A stretch of DNA of 64,000 nucleotides from IMG/VR virus record IMGVR_UViG_3300042562_001138, positions 1 to 64,000 of that record. One strand, given 5' to 3'. Of the stretch, positions 52,025 through 58,151 are shown piece by piece; position 1 is the stretch's first letter; each line of letters opens with the position of its first letter. A program made the translations under genes and the position numbers. Under the pieces are notes generated by a model that saw only the letters and a program-made list of their open reading frames with translations, did not search any database and was not told where the DNA came from. The stretch comes from a virus.

Positions 52025-52429
52025 TTATATACTATAACCATTTAAGTAATCACAATACATTTGAGCCTGCTTCTCACTATCATGTGGCATTATTATAACT
52101 TCTCTTCCTATTGAATCTAATACAGCTCTTTTCTGTTTTTTACCTAATCTAAATGGAGGTTTAAATAAGTCTGGATCATAACGACTTGTAATAAGGGATT
52201 CGCAAAAAAAAAGTTTCGGCATTATAATATTCTTATTAAATATTATATCCTTAAACAAACTTTTACCTATTTCCTCCGTTACCACAAGATAAGCATTCCT
52301 ACTTGTAAATGGTGAAACAAATGTAGTCTTAGCCTTTTTAGTAGGCTTTACTGCAAATGGAGTAATATTCCTTACCCATTCTATTGCTTGTTGTTCGTTT
52401 TCTAATTGTGTATCCATCTTACAATTCAA
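52025..52429 (-). CDS. Hypothetical protein, 134 aa
   Basis: Mixed protein containing KPTKKAKTTFVSPFTSRNAYLVVTEEIGKSLF and RLGKKQKRAVLDSIGREVIIMPHDSEKQAQMYCDYLNGYSI. The end resembles helices of small uncharacterised phage proteins. An ATG four codons in (MDTQLEN, 52417) is an alternative start, close to the end of the DUF3310 gene that it overlaps. Confidence 0.6.
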   Translation of the reverse strand: MNCKMDTQLENEQQAIEWVRNITPFAVKPTKKAKTTFVSPFTSRNAYLVVTEEIGKSLFKDIIFNKNIIMPKLFFCESLITSRYDPDLFKPPFRLGKKQKRAVLDSIGREVIIMPHDSEKQAQMYCDYLNGYSI

Positions 52430-52847
52430 TTATTTTTTGAGCATATATACCATTCGAGTATAAGCATAAATTATAATTAGTGCTATCGTACATAACAAAA
52501 TCATCGCTTTTTGCATATATAGTAAACAAACCACTAAATACATATTCGTTTTTATCCTTTAGCGAAATAATCTTATCGCCTTTTTTATACAACTTTGTTA
52601 TATCAGCACTTGTTATGGTTTCAGGCTCAATGGTTACACAATTTTCCGCTTTGCTAAGCTCAAACTCAATATACGCCTTAGCCTTTCTTAAATCCTCTAA
52701 ATAGTTATCGCTCTTCTTTCCTGCCCTAGAAATGTACTTAACTACATTGCCTAAATTAAAACCTAAATCCCATGCTTCAATTACTTTAATCGCTTCGTAA
52801 GGATTGTCCTTGCCCCCATAGTGTAGAGGATGATTTACTTTTTCCAT
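52419..52847 (-). CDS. DUF3310 protein, 142 aa
   Basis: The first ~68 residues are a clear DUF3310 domain: NHPLHYGGKDNPYEAIKVIEAW, then GFNLGNVVKYISRAGKKSDNYLEDLRKAKAYIEFEL. This small phage domain is sometimes annotated as a nucleotide kinase-like protein; its real function is unsettled. The C-terminal ~70 residues look like a small beta domain (KLYKKGDKIISLKDKNEYVFSGLFTIYAKSDDFVMYDSTNY). Confidence 0.85.
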   Translation of the reverse strand: MEKVNHPLHYGGKDNPYEAIKVIEAWDLGFNLGNVVKYISRAGKKSDNYLEDLRKAKAYIEFELSKAENCVTIEPETITSADITKLYKKGDKIISLKDKNEYVFSGLFTIYAKSDDFVMYDSTNYNLCLYSNGIYAQKIIEL

Positions 52848-52876
52848 TTTTCTAATTGTGTAAGGTTTATAAATTA

Positions 52877-53557
52877 TTATTGTAAAAACTTAATTAAATC
52901 TTGATCGTTCTTAATCCAACCATTATCAATAGCAACAGTTATAGTTTTTTCTATTTCAGTTATTTGTTTTAATTGTGAAGATGAAGCTAAATCCCTAATT
53001 CCTTTTTGATGAATACCAAAAACTTTTTTATTGATTAATACCGCATATTTATAATATTCTGGGTTATCAATTATTTTACCTATACTTTGATTCATAGGTA
53101 AATATTCAGTACCAGCTTCTAATCTGTTAAATATTAAAGAATCTGTTAACCAAATAACAACATTAGCGTATATCTTAGGATTTAATTCCATAGCTATTAA
53201 AGTCCAAATATAAGGGTTACAATAAACAGTCTTTGTATTTCTAGCTCCTGTTGTTTTCCAATAACCAACTTCTTTTAATACTTTTGTAATACCCTTATTA
53301 TCAACATCTTGCATAAAACCCTTAAATAAAGGTTTTATAACTTCTTGTTTTTCAAGTATATAGAAACACCTTTCTTTGAACTCTTCTGTTTGAGTAACAT
53401 GGTCAATACGCTTTTCATTCCACCCATACTCAAACCTAGCCTTATCATAAGCTAATTGTAAATCAGATACGTTTAACATTTGAGTTTTTGTTTCTTGCCT
53501 TATTTGAACACCGAAAAGACTCCTGTCGTCTGATTTTAAAATTGAGTTTGTTTTCAT
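52877..53557 (-). CDS. KilA-N domain protein, 226 aa
   Basis: The central part VGYWKTTGARNTKTVYCNPYIWTLIAMELNPKIYANVVIWLTDSLIFNRLEAG fits the KilA-N DNA-binding domain (G-x-W near the start and the LAMELNPxxYxxVxxWL helix). The N-terminal ~90 residues (MLNVSDLQLAYDKARFEYGW) often precede it. Such proteins act as phage regulators or antirepressors. It has its own well-formed promoter and lies near the start of the minus-strand virion block, so it may regulate late expression (inference). Confidence 0.75.
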   Translation of the reverse strand: MKTNSILKSDDRSLFGVQIRQETKTQMLNVSDLQLAYDKARFEYGWNEKRIDHVTQTEEFKERCFYILEKQEVIKPLFKGFMQDVDNKGITKVLKEVGYWKTTGARNTKTVYCNPYIWTLIAMELNPKIYANVVIWLTDSLIFNRLEAGTEYLPMNQSIGKIIDNPEYYKYAVLINKKVFGIHQKGIRDLASSSQLKQITEIEKTITVAIDNGWIKNDQDLIKFLQ

Positions 53558-53575
53558 AACATATTTTTAACTTTA

Positions 53576-53605
53576 CAAAGTTATAGATAATAAATTATAA
53601 AACAA
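53576..53605 (-). promoter_or_regulatory. Promoter of the KilA-N gene
   Basis: Minus strand: -33 TTG (53603-53605), exactly 19 bases, -7 TAACTTTG (53576-53583), 18 bases before the ATG. Full match to the Bacteroidota sigma consensus. Confidence 0.75.
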
Positions 53606-53782
53606 ATAAAATCCGAAAAATAATTTTATGAAAAGTATCAATTCAAGATAATTAATACAATTGTAGTAAACATGGAAAGCTTAATTTTACTAGGATTTTT
53701 TACGCTAAAACTTAATATTAAGGATTATTAATATTAAATATCCAAGATTTTTTATGCTTAAATCATAATATTATCTACTAAG

Positions 53783-54463
53783 CTACACAATTCGCTTACC
53801 ATAAACGTGCTCCATATAAACCATATGCTCAACACTACCATTAACGCTTAGCTTCTTTACACAATTAGGCTTGGTAATTATAACCTCCCCAACCTGTACA
53901 TCCTCATTAGGCTTTACCAACTTAACTCGGTAATACTTATCGCTCTTCTTCTTTGTATCCAATAACACTATACTAGAACTCTTCAAATACTCCTCCTCTA
54001 TCGGCTCTACCAACACCCACCTATCTATCGCTTCCAAACGGTCGTTGCACAATTTGAGGTAGAAATTAGTAACACTAAACAAATTATAATCCACCTTATA
54101 AGGTAACATATAGTAATATTCACCATTAATCTCTATTCGGTTATCAGGATCGCACATACTATGATGAACATAACAAATATCGCCTACCGATATATCCATA
54201 CTTATCGCTGTCTTTCCCGGACTTAATGAACGAGGTACTTGCACAATTTGACACTTGAAACAAATATTCCTAATCTCATCAGGTATATAATCAGCACGCA
54301 TAACACTATACAACATATCCTTCATCAACTTTATCTCTTTCCCATCCTTATCCCTTATAACCCAACTATCACTCTCATCACTTATCGCTCTCACCAATAC
54401 CATATCCCTAGGCACCACTATTCCTGCAATATCCACTATTCCCTGTAATACACTTAAATCCAT
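53783..54463 (-). CDS. GroES-like candidate protein, 226 aa
   Basis: First gene of the minus-strand block. Two segments have a GroES-like feel: residues about 15-115 (IVVPRDMVLVRAISDESDSWVI ... SVGDICYVHHSM) and about 145-226 (DRWVLVEPIEEEYLKSSSIVLLDTKKKSDKYYRVKLVKPNEDVQVGEVIITKP, ending with MEHVYGKRIV). The order VLVxPIEEE, mid loop, V..GEVII, then a C-terminal strand ending with a basic residue is that of co-chaperonins such as T4 gp31. A doubled GroES fold would be unusual. The assignment is tentative. Two copies of the 9-mer lie in it (54046, 54240), plus two near its 3' end. Confidence 0.45.
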   Translation of the reverse strand: MDLSVLQGIVDIAGIVVPRDMVLVRAISDESDSWVIRDKDGKEIKLMKDMLYSVMRADYIPDEIRNICFKCQIVQVPRSLSPGKTAISMDISVGDICYVHHSMCDPDNRIEINGEYYYMLPYKVDYNLFSVTNFYLKLCNDRLEAIDRWVLVEPIEEEYLKSSSIVLLDTKKKSDKYYRVKLVKPNEDVQVGEVIITKPNCVKKLSVNGSVEHMVYMEHVYGKRIV

Positions 54464-54492
54464 ATTCTCTTACTTTTAGTTTAACATACTCA

Positions 54493-54523
54493 CAAAACTA
54501 ATCATTATATCCATAACTAACAA
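54493..54523 (-). promoter_or_regulatory. Promoter heading the minus-strand block
   Basis: Minus strand: -33 TTG (54521-54523), 20-base spacer, -7 TAGTTTTG (54493-54500). It is 29 bases before the ATG at 54463. Copy 1 of the 29-bp repeat starts eight bases upstream of the -33 box, where an activator would bind. Confidence 0.72.
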
Positions 54524-54530
54524 AAAAAAC

Positions 54531-54559
54531 TTGTATCCGTACGGTGGAGAAAGTAGACT
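54531..54559. repeat. 29-bp direct repeat, copy 1
   Basis: Perfect repeat of 54669-54697, period 138 bp. It contains the 8-bp palindrome CCGTACGG at its centre-left (TATCCGTACGGTGGAG). Directly upstream of the virion-block promoter. Confidence 0.92.
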
Positions 54560-54668
54560 AACTTGTTGTAAATCAATATTATAAAAATTGTGCGTGTTGC
54601 GTTTTTTTAATACCTTTTACCGTACCTTTACTACATCCCAGTAAATACGTTTATACTCACCCGAAATG

Positions 54669-54697
54669 TTGTATCCGTACGGTGGAGAAAGTAGACT
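54669..54697. repeat. 29-bp direct repeat, copy 2
   Basis: Identical to 54531-54559. No promoter boxes are seen next to this copy, so it may be a second activator site, a looping partner or an origin iteron. Confidence 0.92.
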
Positions 54698-55078
54698 TTT
54701 CCATTGATTATCAGTTACTTAAAAAAATTGCAAAAAATTTATTTTCGCTTACTCTTGCATATAACAGCCTTTCATAATACCTTTATACCCGACAATTAAA
54801 TAAATTATTAATCAAAACTTAAACGCTCTTTAACTTATTTATTTACTCGTGTTAACTGAAATGTACCGCGGATGTTCGTGGTGGGGGTTATGTGGTGGAG
54901 TGGAGGGGGTGGAATCCGAATGGGGAAACGCAAATCTGCGACTGGGTAGGGGTCAAAACGAATTTCAAACTGTTTTAACTAACTGATTTTTAATCGTTTA
55001 CGTTTTGAACAACTACTTTTTTATTGCGCTTTTTTTTACTACCCACGAACGGTGGTGGGGAATTTTTCCCTATATTAT

Positions 55079-55132
55079 ACCGCGCGAAATATATAAACGC
55101 GCATACGTGCGATATAACGCGCGATTTATAAT
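55079..55132. repeat. CGCGCG palindromic cluster
   Basis: CGCGCG at 55081-55086 and 55118-55123, with AAACGCGC and GTGCGATATAACGCG between them. The outer parts form an imperfect palindrome (CGCGCGAAATATAT against ATATAACGCGCG). Very GC-alternating in an AT-rich genome. Confidence 0.6.
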
Positions 55133-55228
55133 CGTTTGATAGTTAGGTATAGGCGGAATACTAATAGTTTAACATGTGCCAAATAAATGGGCTTAATTCC
55201 TTTTAAGTTTATCTATCTTTATTAACTT

Positions 55229-55582
55229 ATGGGCTTTGATAAGGATGAAACGGGTAAATTTGCAATTAAATACAGTAAATCACATTGCATACAGTTACAT
55301 AAGCTTTTAACTAAAAAACGCATAAGTAAAACGCATCTTTGTTTTATTCTCTCAGTTTCTGCACCAACTACGGCAACACGTTTAATCAATCAACCTTATT
55401 TACTCTCTTTACAACAATTAATTAATCTATCTTTTGCGCTTAATGTTTCTTTATATGATTTAGTTAGGATTATATGTGAGGATTTTAAAAATTGTGCAAC
55501 GTCCTTTGATTCTGATTTACTTTTATTCGTACCTCCGCATATTAGAGAGTTAACTAAATCTAGTGAGTGGTTTGAGCGTTAA
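55229..55582 (+). CDS. XRE-like helix-turn-helix protein, 117 aa
   Basis: KLLTKKRISKTHLCFILSVSAPTTATRLINQPYLLSLQQLINLSFALNVSLYDLVRIICEDF (about residues 28-90) follows the Cro/CI helix-turn-helix pattern: an ISKTHLxxxLxVS helix-turn, a recognition helix with TTATRL, then LSLxQLxxLSxALNVS. It is the first gene of the plus-strand early block and adjoins the control region, a good place for a phage repressor or early regulator. No clear TAnnTTTG box was found directly upstream. Confidence 0.72.
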   Translation: MGFDKDETGKFAIKYSKSHCIQLHKLLTKKRISKTHLCFILSVSAPTTATRLINQPYLLSLQQLINLSFALNVSLYDLVRIICEDFKNCATSFDSDLLLFVPPHIRELTKSSEWFER

Positions 55583-55762
55583 ACAAATTGTGCATCAATC
55601 TATTTTTTTAGTTCCTATTTTTTTTTGTGATCCTTTACCTGTTTTGCGCTAATTTTTACGCTTTATTCTATCCTTTTAATTTTTTCTTTAAAATAAATGT
55701 AAAATTATTTGCTTGATTTACAACACTTTAAACTTTTTATCAAAAAAAACATTTAAAATAAT

Positions 55763-55794
55763 TTGCATTTACAAAACATTTATTCTTATCTTTG
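55763..55794 (+). promoter_or_regulatory. Promoter of the early small-gene cluster
   Basis: -33 TTG (55763-55765), 21-base spacer, -7 TATCTTTG (55787-55794), 39 bases before ATG 55834. Matches the Bacteroidota consensus. The 250-bp gap from 55583 otherwise holds AT-rich sequence and one 9-mer copy at 55586. Confidence 0.75.
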
Positions 55795-55833
55795 TTTCAT
55801 CAATCAATCAGTAATCAATTAAACGCAAATGTT

Positions 55834-56124
55834 ATGAGCCACGAAAAATTTATAAAACAGTTAAACAAAAGGTTTCCTAATTTAATCGTTTTACCTTCAA
55901 ATGTATTCAATAAAGATAGCGTTGGCGGTTTATGGTTAAAAAACGCTTCTTGTATTACGTACACTAAAAAGGATTTAAATACTATTTGCGCCATTGATAA
56001 CGGTTTATTTGTAAACTATAAACTTTACGATATAGACGTTTATAATAAATTTAGTAAATGGTGTAAAAAGCGTGGATACTATTGTAGTACTTCGGAATAC
56101 ACATTAATGGTTTATCCTTTATAA
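55834..56124 (+). CDS. Hypothetical small protein, 96 aa
   Basis: Starts MSHEKFIKQLNKRFPNLIVLPSNVFNKDSVGGLWLKNASC. The ATG at 55834 is right; an apparent earlier start falls in the promoter's TTTG box. Alpha-beta protein with several Cys and Tyr near the end (KRGYYCSTSEYTLMVYPL). No family recognised. First gene behind the strong promoter, so probably early. Confidence 0.68.
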   Translation: MSHEKFIKQLNKRFPNLIVLPSNVFNKDSVGGLWLKNASCITYTKKDLNTICAIDNGLFVNYKLYDIDVYNKFSKWCKKRGYYCSTSEYTLMVYPL

Positions 56125-56176
56125 AAATTGTGTATCAATCTAAAAAAAAAATATTAACAACTTAAAAATTAAAGCC

Positions 56177-56620
56177 ATGAAAAATCAAGAAAAATTAACC
56201 CAGTCAATTTTAAACAACAAATCTTTATTGAAAAACATTAATAGCCATGTTTATGGAGGTACGGAAGCCGAAAAAATAAACTATTTTATTGACAATGCAA
56301 AAAGGTATATTAAAGCCATTAAAGAAGAGAGAATGATTTGTAAAATAGTAAGTGTTTCACAAAGTGGCATGAGCAGAAGGATTTATTTTAGTGAATTTTG
56401 TTTTGATAACAAGCAAAAAAGGGGTTTTATATATCAATTCCATGTTTTTTTTCAAACATTAGGGTATAAATCAAATAATAATGGATTTTTAATTAATGGA
56501 TGTGGAATGGATATGATATTCCATACTAACTACACTATTATTCATGAGCTTTGTAGTTTAGGATTTATAACTAAAGATGAGTGTAGAGTTTTAGCACAAA
56601 AAACGCCTAAAAATATTTAA
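56177..56620 (+). CDS. Conserved phage protein with SGMSR motif, 147 aa
   Basis: Contains IVSVSQSGMSRRIYF (about residues 57-71) and INGCGMDMIFHTNYTII (about 108-124). The pair SGMSR...GCGMDM is found in a widespread but uncharacterised phage protein family. The N-terminal ~55 residues are helical. The leader contains the 9-mer AATTGTGTA at 56126, about 50 bases upstream. Confidence 0.72.
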   Translation: MKNQEKLTQSILNNKSLLKNINSHVYGGTEAEKINYFIDNAKRYIKAIKEERMICKIVSVSQSGMSRRIYFSEFCFDNKQKRGFIYQFHVFFQTLGYKSNNNGFLINGCGMDMIFHTNYTIIHELCSLGFITKDECRVLAQKTPKNI

Positions 56621-56677
56621 GTAAATTGTGTGATCAACTTGACTAAGCAAGTATAAACAGGCTTTTAGGCTTAGAGC

Positions 56678-56707
56678 GTTTAAAGGGGTATTTTAGCCCC
56701 TTTAAGG
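56678..56707 (+). terminator. Hairpin between early genes
   Basis: TTAAAGGGG (56680-56688) pairs with CCCCTTTAA (56697-56705), loop TATTTTAG. No long T-run follows on the plus strand, so it may attenuate or protect mRNA ends rather than terminate strongly. Confidence 0.5.
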
Positions 56708-56748
56708 TAGCAAAATACAAATTGTGTAACAATCTAAAAATTAAAACT

Positions 56749-56931
56749 ATGGTACGTTATTTTAACATTAAAGGCAATTACGGAGTTGAAACCGTTGACG
56801 AAATAAACAGCGCGGAATTTAAAACATTTAAAGAGTTTAAAACTGAATTAAACAGGCTTTTTAAAGAGTATCAAATTTCAGGTTTTAGCGTTTATATTTC
56901 GCAAAAAGCGGATAAAAGTTGGAAAAAATAA
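56749..56931 (+). CDS. Hypothetical small protein, 60 aa
   Basis: MVRYFNIKGNYGVETVDEINSAEFKTFKEFKTELNRLFKEYQISGFSVYISQKADKSWKK. Small alpha-beta protein of unknown function. Start at ATG 56749; an in-frame TTG 27 bases upstream belongs to the AATTGTGTA motif and is not a likely start. The leader is nearly repeated before the next gene. Confidence 0.62.
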   Translation: MVRYFNIKGNYGVETVDEINSAEFKTFKEFKTELNRLFKEYQISGFSVYISQKADKSWKK

Positions 56932-56960
56932 ATAAAGTAACAATCTAAAAATTTAAAACT

Positions 56961-57251
56961 ATGGAATTAATTAATGTAACTATAGGTGACGTAAATCACA
57001 AAATTATCAAAGATAAAATTCGTGATAATTATCAAGTTGTATCTCAATTTAAAGATGATATGTGTGTAGAGATTTTTAATTTTGAAACACTTGCAGAGGC
57101 TAAAAACCACTTAGATAATGAGGTAAATACTCATATTGAAATGCTTGCAAATTTAGAGGAATATTTAATTTTAGCCTTAGAAAAGGCAGAAATTTTAAAC
57201 CTAGATATAAGCGAAAATATAAACGAAATTTTAAATAAATTAAAAATTTAG
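56961..57251 (+). CDS. Hypothetical small protein, 96 aa
   Basis: MELINVTIGDVNHKIIKDKIRDNYQVVSQFKDDMCVEIF, followed by a helical acidic part (LAEAKNHLDNEVNTHIEMLANLEEYLILALEKAEIL). Unknown function. Its leader (GTAACAATCTAAAAAT...ACTATGG) is almost identical to that of the preceding gene. Confidence 0.62.
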   Translation: MELINVTIGDVNHKIIKDKIRDNYQVVSQFKDDMCVEIFNFETLAEAKNHLDNEVNTHIEMLANLEEYLILALEKAEILNLDISENINEILNKLKI

Positions 57252-57255
57252 AAAC

Positions 57256-57417
57256 ATGAAAAAATATAAATTTACAAAAGGCGTTTTAAATAAGATCACA
57301 AACGAATATTATAATTTAACGCTTTTTTCGGGTGAAAATGTAATATACAAAGCAACCATAACAAGTAATGAAGCCTGTAAATTAGTTAATAAACACAATA
57401 ATATTGTGATTGAATAA
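57256..57417 (+). CDS. Hypothetical small protein, 53 aa
   Basis: MKKYKFTKGVLNKITNEYYNLTLFSGENVIYKATITSNEACKLVNKHNNIVIE. Short beta-strand pattern, no known family. It starts four bases after the preceding stop and ends three before the next ATG. Confidence 0.5.
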   Translation: MKKYKFTKGVLNKITNEYYNLTLFSGENVIYKATITSNEACKLVNKHNNIVIE

Positions 57418-57420
57418 ACA

Positions 57421-57591
57421 ATGGCAAAACTACTAATGTTACTATTTTTAAACTCAAATAGTTTAAAGATAAAAGGCGAAAAAATCGAAATATTCAAAGA
57501 TATGGAGCGTGGATATAGTGCAATTTACAAAGGCGAATATTACGAAGGATACACAAAAAAGGATCTAAAAAAACAAATTAAAAATCAATAA
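57421..57591 (+). CDS. Hypothetical small protein, 56 aa
   Basis: MAKLLMLLFLNSNSLKIKGEKIEIFKDMERGYSAIYKGEYYEGYTKKDLKKQIKNQ. Basic, short, alpha-beta; the last part (YYEGYTKKDLKKQIKNQ) is a typical small-protein ending. Tight spacing to neighbours supports it as a gene. Confidence 0.5.
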   Translation: MAKLLMLLFLNSNSLKIKGEKIEIFKDMERGYSAIYKGEYYEGYTKKDLKKQIKNQ

Positions 57592-57602
57592 AAACAAACA
57601 AC

Positions 57603-57821
57603 ATGAAATTTAACATTAAACAAATACGTAATGGGATTGAATCAGCATACGGATACGAAAATTTATCTATTGAGGATGCAATTTATGAATTAAGAAAAAA
57701 TGAAATTGTATCTGATATTTACACTAAAGAAGAGATAATTAGTTTAGTTAATAACATGAAACCAAAACAAATTAAATATTTTGGTACACAATGGATTGAA
57801 ATAAAATTGCAATGTATATAA
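57603..57821 (+). CDS. Hypothetical small protein, 72 aa
   Basis: MKFNIKQIRNGIESAYGYENLSIEDAIYELRKNEIVSDIYTKEEIISLVNNMKPKQIKYFGTQWIEIKLQCI. Helical protein of unknown function. The leader AAAAACAAACAACATGAAA is shared with the next two genes. Confidence 0.58.
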   Translation: MKFNIKQIRNGIESAYGYENLSIEDAIYELRKNEIVSDIYTKEEIISLVNNMKPKQIKYFGTQWIEIKLQCI

Positions 57822-57853
57822 TAAACTTATGCAAGTGTAAAAAAAAAAGTAGT

Positions 57854-57883
57854 AACATTTAAAAAACAAACAACATGAAAAAT
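57854..57883 (+). repeat. 30-bp leader repeat, copy 1
   Basis: The leader and first codons (AACATTTAAAAAACAAACAA then CATGAAAAAT) are identical to 58122-58151. A shorter version occurs at about 57592-57608. The A-rich sequence serves as the translation-initiation region. Confidence 0.88.
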
Positions 57884-58123
57884 TATAGTTTACAATCATG
57901 CGAAAATGCAATAGATAAATATGTTAATGAATTAGGTGGTTATTGTACGCAAATATATGAAGGTACTTTGGGATTAGGATTTTTGATCCTACATGATGCG
58001 CCCGGATACAAAAATATATTAATCAAGGAATATTTTATAAATAGTTGGTTAAGTGGGCACAAAGTAACAAAGTATAAAGTTTTACCAAAAAAATATAGGG
58101 ATTTAATAAACTCAATAGATTAA
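57875..58123 (+). CDS. Hypothetical small protein, 82 aa
   Basis: MKNYSLQSCENAIDKYVNELGGYCTQIYEGTLGLGFLILHDAPGYKNILIKEYFINSWLSGHKVTKYKVLPKKYRDLINSID. The pattern GxCTQIxEGxLGLGxxILHDAPGxKxxxIKExYxNxWxSxHxVxxY matches a small uncharacterised protein seen in phages of Bacteroidota. It is flanked by the two copies of a 30-bp leader repeat. Confidence 0.65.
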   Translation: MKNYSLQSCENAIDKYVNELGGYCTQIYEGTLGLGFLILHDAPGYKNILIKEYFINSWLSGHKVTKYKVLPKKYRDLINSID

Positions 58124-58151
58124 CATTTAAAAAACAAACAACATGAAAAAT
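58122..58151 (+). repeat. 30-bp leader repeat, copy 2
   Basis: Perfect copy of 57854-57883. It overlaps the stop codon of the preceding gene and the first codons (MKN) of the clamp-like gene. Confidence 0.88.

Larger units (their letters stand above)
54464..55228. promoter_or_regulatory. 765-bp non-coding control region
   Basis: No convincing gene on either strand. It separates the minus-strand virion block from the plus-strand early block and holds a promoter, two 29-bp direct repeats, a G-rich patch (54865-54950) and CGCGCG palindromes (55079-55123). This is where a divergent regulatory region and/or replication origin would be expected. Confidence 0.6.

Noticed and set aside
54464-55228. 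tRNA or other known RNA gene in the control region
   Set aside because: No cloverleaf or recognisable RNA family could be traced by eye; short open frames there are in G-rich or AT-rich low-complexity sequence without leaders.
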